Shown: positions 24,116 through 32,151 of the stretch, piece by piece
Numbering within the stretch: position 1 is the stretch's first letter
Layout of the letters: each line of letters starts with the position of its first letter
From: Streptomyces sp. XD-27
GTDB lineage: Bacteria > Actinomycetota > Actinomycetes > Streptomycetales > Streptomycetaceae
Reading direction: 5' to 3'
NCBI RefSeq assembly: GCF_030553055.1
Contig: NZ_CP130713.1
Span: 3,906,001-3,970,000, forward strand
DNA length: 64,000 bases
Position numbers and translations under genes: made by a program
Notes under the pieces: model-generated
Database searches by the model: none
The model's input: only the letters and a program-made list of their open reading frames with translations
Told to the model about the DNA's origin: nothing

Positions 24116-27100
24116 CGCGTCGTCGCTCGGCTTTCTCCGCTCTCCGGGCCGTTTTCCGGGCCCATCGCGGTCTGGATCAGTCGGTTGGGGTGGCCGCGGC
24201 GGATCAGGGTGCCCCGGCCGGGCGGCTGCGCCGAGGCGTACACCCGGGGGAAGAGCTGCCCCTCCGAACGGTCGCCCGTCATGACGAGCGCGGAGGTGCC
24301 GCTCTCGCGCAGGGTCGTCAGGAACGGCTCGTACAGCGCGCGGGAGGATCCGGCGACCCGGCGGGCGATGACGAAGTGCAGCCCGATGTCGGGGGCGGAC
24401 GGCACGTAGGGGAGGAACGGCGTCAGCGGCTGCTGGCCGGCGGTGGTCAGGACGTCGTAGTCGTCGACGAGGATCACGATGCGCGGCCCGGAGCCCCAGC
24501 TGCCCGGCGCCGGCGGCAGGGGGTCGGTCGCCTCGTCGGGCATGCGTTTGTCGAGCTCGGCGGTGATGCCGGTGGCCAGCGCCCCGGCGAGCTTGGCGTT
24601 GTGGGCGTAGCCGCCCCGGTAGGGCTCGGGCACGACGTCCCTCAGGCCGCGCCGGGGGTCCATGACGCCGAAGACGAGTTCGTCGGCGGAGTACCGCTCG
24701 GTGAGCCCCTGGGCGATCAGCCGCAGCAGGTTGGTCTTGCCGCACTCGCTGTCGCCGAGGATCAGCAGGTGCTGGTCGTGGGCGAACAGGTCGAGCGGCA
24801 CCGGGGCGAGCGCGCTCTGGTCGAGTCCGATGGGCACGCGCCTGGGCTCGGCCGCGATCGAGGGCAGGGAGGCGGCGGGGACGCGGGCGGGCAGGACGCG
24901 GACCTGCTGGGCGAGGTCGCCCGGCCAGGCCGCCCGGATCGTCCTGGCGGCCTGCTCGATCGCCGAGCCCAGCTCGGCCGTCTCGGGCAGACCGTCGATA
25001 CGCGGCAGCGCGACCTGGGCGAAGAGCTTGCCGTCGGTCAGGGCCCGGCCGGTGTCGTCAGGGGTGAGGGTCTGGGCGAGCTTGCGGTCGATGCTGCTGT
25101 CGCCGGGGTCGTTGAGCCGCAGCTCCATCTGGGTGCCGAAGGTCGACTGGTGGGCGATGCGTACGTCGTTCCAGCGCAGCATGCCGGCCACGACGTGGAT
25201 GCCGTACCCGCCACCGCGCTTGAGGAGGTCGCCCACCGCGTCGTCGAGCGCCTCGAAGTCGTCGCGCAGCGCGCCGAATCCGTCGATGAGCAGCACGATC
25301 TCGGTGGATGCCAGTTCCGGCACCTTGCCCGCGGCCCGCAGCTCGCGGAGCCGTTCGACGGAGTCGATGCCGTGTTCGCGGAAGATCTCCTCGCGGGCGG
25401 CGAGCATGCCGTGCACCTCCTCCACGGTGCGGGCGGCGCGTTCGCGGTCGGCGCGGCCCGCGATCCCGCCGACGTGCGGGAGGTGGGCGAGGGCCTGGAG
25501 TCCGCCGCCGACCAGGTCGAGACCGTAGATCCCGACCTCGCGCGGCGTGTGCGTCATCGCCAGGGAGAGGGCGAGGGTGCGCAGCAGGGTGGTCTTGCCG
25601 GACTGGGGGCCGCCGATGACGGCCGCGTGCCCGCCGGCGACGGTGAGGTCGAGGATCCACGGTCCCTGCCACTGGCGGGCCGGGTCGTCCAGCAGGCCCA
25701 GCGGCACCCGCAGGGTGCCGGTGCGGCGCACGAAACCCATGCCGCGCTCGCCGACGTCGACGGCGCCGCCGACCCGGTCCAGGGTGAGGGCCTCGGGCAG
25801 CGGCGGCAGCCAGATCCGGCGCACCGGCGACGCGGCGTCCCGGAGTCGGTCGACCATGACGGACAGGACGGTGGGGCCGGGGTCGCGATGCCGCTTGACC
25901 GGCTCGCCGTCGTCCTCGCCCGCTTCGGCGGAGCCGAGGGTGTTGTACGCGGGGTACGGGACTGCCGCCGGACCCTTGTCGTCGGTTTCCCGGCGCGCGG
26001 GTCCCCGGTACGGCCCGGAGACGAAGCTCGCCTTGAACCGCTCGTAGGCGCTCGTATCGACCTTGAGGTAGCCGAAGCCCGGCAGCGGCGGCAGATGGAA
26101 GGCGTCGGCGGTGTCCAGGACGGTACGGCTCTCGTCGGCGGAGAAGGTGCGCAAGCCCAGCCGGTACGAGAGGTAGGTGTCCAGGCCCTTGAGCCGGCCG
26201 CCCTCGATGCGCTGGCTGGACAGCAGCAGATGGACGCCGATGCTCCGGCCGATCCGCCCGATGGACAGGAACAGGTCGATGAAGTCCGGCTTGGCGGTGA
26301 GGAGTTCGCCGAACTCGTCGATCACGACGAACAAGTGCGGCAGGGGCGGCAGGTCGGGGCGGGTCTCGCGCAGCGCCGCGTACGTCGCGATGTCCGCGAC
26401 GTTGCCCGCGTCCTTGAGCACCTGCTGGCGGCGCTTGACTTCCCCGGCGAGGCTGGCGTGCACGCGCTCGATCAGCCCGGCCTGGTTCTCCAGGTTGGTG
26501 ATCACCCCGGCCACGTGCGGCAGCCCCTCGAAGGGGGCGAAGGTCGCGCCGCCCTTGTAGTCGACCAGGACCAGGGCCAGATCGTCCGGCGGGTGCGTGG
26601 CCACCAGCGCGAGGACCAGGGTGCGCAGCAGCTCGCTCTTGCCCGAGCCGGTCGCGCCCACGCACAGGCCGTGCGGCCCCATGCCCAGTTCGGCGGACTC
26701 CTTGAGGTCCAGCAGCACCGGCTCGTGCCCGTCGCTGATGCCGATCGGCACGCGCAGGAAGGCGCGTTCACCGCGCGGTTGCCACATCCGGTCGAGGTCG
26801 AGCGCGCCCGGGTCCTCGATGCCCAGCAGCTCGGCGAAGTCCACCGGGCCGGACAGCGGCGCGTCGACGAGGGACTCGGCGGAGAGCCGCAGCGGGGCGA
26901 GCGTCCGGGCCAGGCCCTCGGCACCGGCGACGGCGATCCGGTCCACCGTTCCGTGCGCGGAGACCGGCTCCGTACCCCGTAGGTCTTCGACCACGACGTG
27001 GTCGCCCTCGACGGTGATACGGACCGACACCTGGCCGGGCTCGGCCACCCGCTCCGCCACCAGGTGCAGCACGGTCACCCCCATGTCGGGCAGCGGGACC

Positions 27101-28167
27101 GCCTCGTCGGGGCGGGCCAGTTCGCGGGCGGCCTGGCCGTAGCAGTCGTCGACGACGAGCAGTCGACTCGCCATCACCAGCGCGTCCCTGCCGGACAGTC
27201 CGCGCCGGATCTCCGCCGCGTAGCCGGCGCGCTGCCGCAGGTTGCGGCCGAGCAGCCGGGCGAGCTGCGGCAGGTCGGGGGCGATGCGGCGGGCGGCCAC
27301 CGGTCCATCGCGCTCCTCGGCGTCGAGGAGGTGCGGCAGCCACTTCACCCACTCCCAGTGCGTCGGGGTGTCGCCGGATGGGGCGTCGCCGGGCGCGGCG
27401 AGACCGGACGGGCCGAGGCCGGGCGCGGCGAGCGCGATGGCGACGTCGTCCGGCGCGTGGAACACGGCAGTCTGGACGAGGATCGCCCGCACCACCCGCA
27501 GCACGGCCTCCCGCTCGCCGACGACGCTGACGTTGCCGACCCGGTCCAGCGGCACCGTCAGCGGCAGATCCGCGGCCGTCCCGAACCGGCCGATCAGCGC
27601 CCGCGCCTCGTTCAGCATGAACCGGTCGGGCGGCGTGAGGACGCTGCTGCCCTGCTGCGAGACGGTCAGGGTGCGCACCGGCATCTCGCCGGTGCCGATC
27701 CGCACCCGCAGGAAGTCGGCGTCGGCCCGGCGCCGCTCCCACAGCCGAGCCGGATCCGAGACGATGTCGTACAGCGCCTGCGGCGGCGGATCGAGGACCC
27801 GCGCGCCCGCACGGCGCTCCCGCTCGTGCGCCCCGAGCTCCTCGCGCAGCTCCTCCACGTACTCCAGATAGCGCTCGCGCTGGCGGCGGCGCGTGCGCTG
27901 GGCCTTGCCGCGCTGTGAGAGCAGCAGCGCGACGGAGCCGACGACGGTGACGACGAGGACGATCGCGCCGATGGCGGCGAACTGGCCACTGCGCAGCACG
28001 GTCATCATCACGACCGAGCTCATCACCCCGGCGACAGGCATGAGAGCCATGGCGGCTCCCCCGGCCTTGCCCTCCGGGAGGTTGGGCGGCGGCTCGATGG
28101 CGCGGGGCTCCGGAGGGAGGAGGGGGCGGGTGGTGCGCGCGGGCCGGTGGATCAGACGAGTGGTCAT
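24112..28167 (-). CDS. eccC: EccC, type VII secretion FtsK/SpoIIIE ATPase
   Basis: Motor of the ESX-type secretion system, 1351 residues. Two membrane helices lie near residues 40-80. Three tandem FtsK/SpoIIIE domains follow. Their P-loops are GATGSGKSE (about 502), GGPQSGKTT (about 852) and GDSECGKTN (about 1135), with Walker B segments FVVIDEFGELL, VLLIDGFG and IVILVDDYD. All three keep the P-loop Lys. As in the family, the first domain should be the working ATPase and the others bind WXG100 substrate tails. The ATG at 28167 follows GAGGAAG; it starts 10 nt after the MinD-like gene and overlaps the next gene by 4 nt. Confidence 0.95.
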   Translation of the reverse strand: MTTRLIHRPARTTRPLLPPEPRAIEPPPNLPEGKAGGAAMALMPVAGVMSSVVMMTVLRSGQFAAIGAIVLVVTVVGSVALLLSQRGKAQRTRRRQRERYLEYVEELREELGAHERERRAGARVLDPPPQALYDIVSDPARLWERRRADADFLRVRIGTGEMPVRTLTVSQQGSSVLTPPDRFMLNEARALIGRFGTAADLPLTVPLDRVGNVSVVGEREAVLRVVRAILVQTAVFHAPDDVAIALAAPGLGPSGLAAPGDAPSGDTPTHWEWVKWLPHLLDAEERDGPVAARRIAPDLPQLARLLGRNLRQRAGYAAEIRRGLSGRDALVMASRLLVVDDCYGQAARELARPDEAVPLPDMGVTVLHLVAERVAEPGQVSVRITVEGDHVVVEDLRGTEPVSAHGTVDRIAVAGAEGLARTLAPLRLSAESLVDAPLSGPVDFAELLGIEDPGALDLDRMWQPRGERAFLRVPIGISDGHEPVLLDLKESAELGMGPHGLCVGATGSGKSELLRTLVLALVATHPPDDLALVLVDYKGGATFAPFEGLPHVAGVITNLENQAGLIERVHASLAGEVKRRQQVLKDAGNVADIATYAALRETRPDLPPLPHLFVVIDEFGELLTAKPDFIDLFLSIGRIGRSIGVHLLLSSQRIEGGRLKGLDTYLSYRLGLRTFSADESRTVLDTADAFHLPPLPGFGYLKVDTSAYERFKASFVSGPYRGPARRETDDKGPAAVPYPAYNTLGSAEAGEDDGEPVKRHRDPGPTVLSVMVDRLRDAASPVRRIWLPPLPEALTLDRVGGAVDVGERGMGFVRRTGTLRVPLGLLDDPARQWQGPWILDLTVAGGHAAVIGGPQSGKTTLLRTLALSLAMTHTPREVGIYGLDLVGGGLQALAHLPHVGGIAGRADRERAARTVEEVHGMLAAREEIFREHGIDSVERLRELRAAGKVPELASTEIVLLIDGFGALRDDFEALDDAVGDLLKRGGGYGIHVVAGMLRWNDVRIAHQSTFGTQMELRLNDPGDSSIDRKLAQTLTPDDTGRALTDGKLFAQVALPRIDGLPETAELGSAIEQAARTIRAAWPGDLAQQVRVLPARVPAASLPSIAAEPRRVPIGLDQSALAPVPLDLFAHDQHLLILGDSECGKTNLLRLIAQGLTERYSADELVFGVMDPRRGLRDVVPEPYRGGYAHNAKLAGALATGITAELDKRMPDEATDPLPPAPGSWGSGPRIVILVDDYDVLTTAGQQPLTPFLPYVPSAPDIGLHFVIARRVAGSSRALYEPFLTTLRESGTSALVMTGDRSEGQLFPRVYASAQPPGRGTLIRRGHPNRLIQTAMGPENGPESGESRATTR

Positions 28168-28177
28168 CGCGGCTTCC

Positions 28178-29344
28178 TCATCGTGGCTTCCCCAGGGCGA
28201 GGTTGAGGAGTTCGGCACCGAGGTGCCCGGCGGCCATGCGGGTCTCGTGCCCGAGCGCGGCGGTCCGGATCGGACCGCCCGCCGCCAGATGCCGGTCGTA
28301 GGGGATCGTCACCACGCGGATTCCGGCCTGGCCCAGATAGGCGGAGGCGGCGCCGGTGTCGAGCGTCATGTCCGGCGACGACATCGTCAGGGCGACCACG
28401 GTGCCGGGAAGGAGCCGCGGGCGCGGCACATCGGCCATCCACTCCAGCACCGCCCGCGTACTGGCCACCCCCTCCATGGTCGCGGGCGCCACGAGAACCC
28501 GCGCGTGCGAGGCGGCCAGCGCGGTACGGGCCAGGGGGTTCGGCAGCGTCTCACAGTCCACGACGGTGATCCCGAAGTACCGGCGCAGGGCCATCATCAC
28601 CGCGCGATACGAGGGCAGCTCCAGGCGGGTACCGACCCGCCCCTGGCTGCCGGGCAGCAGCCAGCCACCTTCCGCCACCTGGACGAGATAGCCGGTGACC
28701 TCCGCGAACTGCATGGAGGGGTTGATGACCTGGGCCAGGTCGGAGCAGGTCCAGCGAACGGCGGGCGCGGCGAGCCGGATCGGGAGCGTACCGAGCGCGG
28801 GATCGGCTTCGAGGACGAGCACCGGGTCCTGCCGGTAGTGCGCGTACGTGAGGTTGAGCAGCGCGGCGACGGTGGTCTTACCGGCGCCCCCGCGGATGCT
28901 GGTGACCGCGATCTGCCGACCGGTGGTGACCGGCTGCTGCAACGCCTGGGCGATACGGGTGGCCTCTGCTACGTCACGGGAGGCGGAGGAGAGGAGGAGT
29001 TGGCGGAGGGATCGGCGGGTGCGGCGGAGGACGGAGTCGCCGGGCCGGGAGCGGCGGTGGGCGGGGAGGAGGTGGGGGTCGACGGGAGGTACGGGGATGG
29101 GGGAGGGGGCGGGGAGCGTGGGGGCGGGGGCAGGTATGGGTTCGGCGGCGGGGGCAGCGGGCTTGGCAGGGGCGGCCGACTCGGAAGGGGTCGCGGCGGA
29201 ATTGGCACGGTCGGCTGGCTCGGAAGGGGCGGCAGCGGGCTGCCCGGCGCTCACCGACGACGGAACGACGGGCTCGGGAGCGGGCTCGCCATCACCGCCC
29301 CGCAACTGGCGGAGCAGGTCACCCTGCCAATCGGTGCCCGCCAT
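28178..29344 (-). CDS. MinD/ParA-like ATPase of the type VII locus
   Basis: Protein of 388 residues with a Pro/Ala-rich disordered N-terminus (1-95), a basic patch (RRSRPGDSVLRRTRRSLRQLL) and a SIMIBI ATPase domain. The deviant Walker A is TSIRGGAGKTTVAALLNLTYA (about 149-168); the signature Lys of KGGxGKT is Arg here. VLVLEADPALGTLPIRL and VVDCETLPNPLARTAL follow. Similar proteins (EspI-like) adjust ESX secretion to energy state. ATG 29344 follows GGGAGGGGAG. It lies between eccD and eccC in one operon. Confidence 0.88.
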   Translation of the reverse strand: MAGTDWQGDLLRQLRGGDGEPAPEPVVPSSVSAGQPAAAPSEPADRANSAATPSESAAPAKPAAPAAEPIPAPAPTLPAPSPIPVPPVDPHLLPAHRRSRPGDSVLRRTRRSLRQLLLSSASRDVAEATRIAQALQQPVTTGRQIAVTSIRGGAGKTTVAALLNLTYAHYRQDPVLVLEADPALGTLPIRLAAPAVRWTCSDLAQVINPSMQFAEVTGYLVQVAEGGWLLPGSQGRVGTRLELPSYRAVMMALRRYFGITVVDCETLPNPLARTALAASHARVLVAPATMEGVASTRAVLEWMADVPRPRLLPGTVVALTMSSPDMTLDTGAASAYLGQAGIRVVTIPYDRHLAAGGPIRTAALGHETRMAAGHLGAELLNLALGKPR

Positions 29345-29401
29345 GGCACTCCCCTCCCCTCGCATCACCGGTGGTTGCGCGACTATCTGTGCGGTGCGGA
29401 A

Positions 29402-30754
29402 TCAGAAGACGTCAAGGAGCCGGCCGTACACACCGAATGCCCCGACGACGAGCGGGAACAGCGCGACGACGCCGACCGCCTCGACAAGGTCCACGACGCG
29501 GCGGAGCCGGACCCGTACATGCTCCGGCGGCCGGACGGCCAGCACACCGAGCGGCAACACAGCAGCCATCGCGAGCACGGCCAACGGCGCGTACGGCTCC
29601 CCGTCGACGTGGTCGATCCAGAGCACCACCAGCCGTACGAACAGCACAGCGGCCCCCGCGAGCAGCACCACGGCCTCGGCGACGAGCGGGTAGGCCCGGG
29701 ACCGGGAGAGCAGCACCACGGCGAGTACGACGGTCAGCAGCACGGTCCAAGGCGAGGATTCGGCGACGGCGAGCAGCCCGGCGCCGACAGCGGAGACGGC
29801 GGTGACGACGGTGGCCAGCACCAGCCCGCGGTGCGTCGCGGCCAGTGCGGACTCCACCTCATGTCGGCTCACAGAAGTACCGCCGGACCGCCGGTCGTCC
29901 AAGGCGGTCAGCCCGGCACCCGACAAGGCGAGCCGCGGCAGCACCCCGAGCGCGACGACGGACACAACGGCAAGGACGCCACCAACAAGACTGAGGTCGC
30001 CCTGCACCGCGGCGGCGACTTCCCAGGCCCCCACGGTGCCGACCACCGCACCGGCCCCGACGAGCCCTCCACGCCCCACCGCGGAGAAGACACCGAGCAG
30101 CACCAGCATGACGACAAGGGCACCGCCAACCCCGGCAAGCCGCGCGGGCCAGGCCCACTCATGGGCATCGGCGGCGGCCCAGGCCCCGAGCACCCCGAGC
30201 GCGCCCCCGCAGACCATCAGGACGGTGCCGAGCTCCCGTTGACGCCGCCGGGCGAGGGGAGCCCCAAGGGCGGAGAGCAGCACGGCAACGGCGAGCAGAG
30301 GCACCGCGACGTCGACGGCCCCAAGACTCGCATGCGCCAAGCCCCCCGCACTCACGGCGAGCGCGACACACCCCACGGCGGCGGTCCACTGCCGGGCCCC
30401 GGCTCCCCATCGCCATCCCCGCAGATCGAGGTCCTCGGCCACCTCGTCGGTGACGTCGTGCACGACGGGAGCGGCGGGGGTGTCCTCCTCCCGCACGAGC
30501 CGCAGCACGGCCCCATCACGAATACCCGAGGAGGCGAGGGAGGCATCCTGCGCCAGCAGGCTTCCATCAGCGGTAACAAGATGCCGAAGCATCGGCCGAG
30601 AGGCCGTACGGTCGTCGAGCAGCCGCAGAATGTCAGGGAGAAGGCGCCCGATCGGCTCATCGGCGGGCAACACGAGATCGACCCGCCGCCGGTCCCCGAC
30701 CAACGTGACCCGGCTCAGCTCCACCCGCTGTGACGCCGCCCCCACACTCAGCAC
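29402..30754 (-). CDS. eccD: EccD, type VII secretion membrane channel subunit
   Basis: Residues 1-95 form a ubiquitin-like YukD domain (RVTLVGDRRRVDLVLPADEPIGRLLPDILRLLDD). The rest holds about 11 transmembrane helices, matching the EccD architecture; the length of 450 is normal. The GTG start lies 13 nt after the stop of the preceding small gene. It has no strong ribosome site but is near a TAGGTT element that could serve as a -10. EccD forms the membrane barrel around which EccC docks. Partners EccB and EccE are not encoded within the window. Confidence 0.93.
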   Translation of the reverse strand: MLSVGAASQRVELSRVTLVGDRRRVDLVLPADEPIGRLLPDILRLLDDRTASRPMLRHLVTADGSLLAQDASLASSGIRDGAVLRLVREEDTPAAPVVHDVTDEVAEDLDLRGWRWGAGARQWTAAVGCVALAVSAGGLAHASLGAVDVAVPLLAVAVLLSALGAPLARRRQRELGTVLMVCGGALGVLGAWAAADAHEWAWPARLAGVGGALVVMLVLLGVFSAVGRGGLVGAGAVVGTVGAWEVAAAVQGDLSLVGGVLAVVSVVALGVLPRLALSGAGLTALDDRRSGGTSVSRHEVESALAATHRGLVLATVVTAVSAVGAGLLAVAESSPWTVLLTVVLAVVLLSRSRAYPLVAEAVVLLAGAAVLFVRLVVLWIDHVDGEPYAPLAVLAMAAVLPLGVLAVRPPEHVRVRLRRVVDLVEAVGVVALFPLVVGAFGVYGRLLDVF

Positions 30755-30767
30755 TCGATCGAACCTA

Positions 30768-31043
30768 TCATCGGGAAGTTTCCATCACAGTGGTGGGCAC
30801 AGTCCGCACCCCAGAGCCCGGCCCCGAGGACCCTCTGTCCCCCAACTTCCCCGAGACGAACGACCATCCGACACATCCGGCACACAACACAGCAGCGACG
30901 GCCACCCCGGCGAACGCCTTCCCGAGATTCTCATCGGTGGTCCGCCGACTGCGCTGGGCCCCGTGCAGCAGCGCATCCCGCAACCGCCGACGCCGCACCG
31001 ACACCGACTCCAGCAGCTGACTGTCGTAATCCTGCGCCGCCAT
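30768..31043 (-). CDS. Small single-pass membrane protein upstream of eccD
   Basis: I do not recognise a family. The 91-residue chain has a basic cytoplasmic N-terminus (SVRRRRLRDALLHGAQRSRRTTDENLG), one transmembrane helix (AFAGVAVAAVLCAGCVGWSFV) and a short Gly/Ser-rich outer tail. The start is chosen as the second of two adjacent ATGs (31046, 31043) after GGGTGGGG. Its stop is 13 nt before eccD, so it is likely an accessory piece of the secretion apparatus. Confidence 0.7.
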   Translation of the reverse strand: MAAQDYDSQLLESVSVRRRRLRDALLHGAQRSRRTTDENLGKAFAGVAVAAVLCAGCVGWSFVSGKLGDRGSSGPGSGVRTVPTTVMETSR

Positions 31044-31117
31044 CATCCCCACCCAGCCCGACTATCCGAACGGATCCACTCCGCAGCCAGCTAAAGAGCC
31101 CCGCTGGGGCATCAACG

Positions 31118-31348
31118 CTAGGACGCCACGATCAAGCGGTCCGGTGCCACCCCATCGCGCCCCCAAGTCACAGCAACCTTGCTGGCAACCGCCAGATACT
31201 GGTTGTGCTCGACTCCACCATCAAAGCGTGTCCGCCGAGCCATCTTGTCCAGCACAACGACGCGCTCGACTCCTTCGGCACCCATGAACTTATAGCGGAC
31301 CTCCTGGTCGCTCTCGTATACCTTCTCGACTTCCGCATAGATCGCCAC
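31118..31348 (-). CDS. Small hypothetical protein (76 aa) in the toxin/immunity region
   Basis: Soluble 76-residue protein beginning AIYAEVEKVYESDQEVRYKFMG, with an alternating beta pattern; family unknown. The GTG at 31348 has a strong site, GGGAGGTGAAAC. The base composition is noticeably less GC-rich than the flanking secretion genes, as in the neighbouring immunity candidate. It could be a second immunity protein or chaperone. The gap 31349-31497 holds no gene that I can see. Confidence 0.65.
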   Translation of the reverse strand: MAIYAEVEKVYESDQEVRYKFMGAEGVERVVVLDKMARRTRFDGGVEHNQYLAVASKVAVTWGRDGVAPDRLIVAS

Positions 31349-31497
31349 GTTTCACCTCCCCTGGCAGTAGCCCGGCAACGCAGCAAAGAACCCGCACATA
31401 TCCTTTGTGTGATCGACCTATTGATGCCACTGCAAGGATGTGAACGAGTGACGCCCACATGAGTGGCCAAGAGTTGAACTCGTTCCTTGCCGAGAAT

Positions 31498-32142
31498 TCA
31501 GAGTCGACTTGTCAAATCGGGTCCCATTCCATCCTCGTACGCTTCCGGAATCGCGAGCCCCTCTGGCGTGGCGGCACCGAAATAGGTCGGCTCGCCTGGC
31601 TCGGGAGAGACACCGAGCAGGTTGGCGAGCTCCTTGAGGGCGGCCGCAAGCCGGGGAGCGTTATGCCGGTAGACGTCGGGATGCGGCCGGCCGGAAAAAT
31701 CGTACCAGCCCCAAATGTCATGGTGCACGGACAGTTCGGCCGAGAGCCCGACGGGGGCCGGATCCACCGACAGATCCATCAGTCGCGGCTCTTGGCGGGC
31801 CCTTCCCGCCTCGTCGAGCCATGTTCCTCTGCCGATGACGCGCACGTCACCGATCTCGGCAGTGGGGAATGCTGTGGGGCGACTGCCGAGCAGCCGCTCC
31901 GGAAGACTTGAGTCTCCCAAGGGCGTCGTGAGCTCAAGGCTACTGGTGATACCGGTGGGACCCACATCCAGGACGTACCAGCTGCACTCCAGCTTGAAAG
32001 GGGCGAGAAGCTCAAGTCGTGCGAGCGCCTCACTCATCCGCGCCGCTGTCGTTAGAGCTGACTCCAATCCGGGTTCGGCGTACTCATCAAGATCCCAGAA
32101 CCAGGAACCGCATTCCTGCGGTGCGCGCATCAATGTCGACAT
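31498..32142 (-). CDS. Candidate immunity protein for the adjacent toxin
   Basis: Protein of 214 residues, no signal peptide, no recognised family. It is acidic and soluble (QECGSWFWDLDEYAEPGLE, then LSAELSVHHDIWGWYDFSGRPHPDVYRHN). Its ATG lies 9 nt after the toxin stop, and the ribosome site AAGGAA overlaps that stop. This tight coupling, together with lower GC than the rest of the operon, is the usual pattern for cognate immunity genes. The function is inferred from position only. Confidence 0.65.
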   Translation of the reverse strand: MSTLMRAPQECGSWFWDLDEYAEPGLESALTTAARMSEALARLELLAPFKLECSWYVLDVGPTGITSSLELTTPLGDSSLPERLLGSRPTAFPTAEIGDVRVIGRGTWLDEAGRARQEPRLMDLSVDPAPVGLSAELSVHHDIWGWYDFSGRPHPDVYRHNAPRLAAALKELANLLGVSPEPGEPTYFGAATPEGLAIPEAYEDGMGPDLTSRL

Positions 32143-32151
32143 GATTGTTCC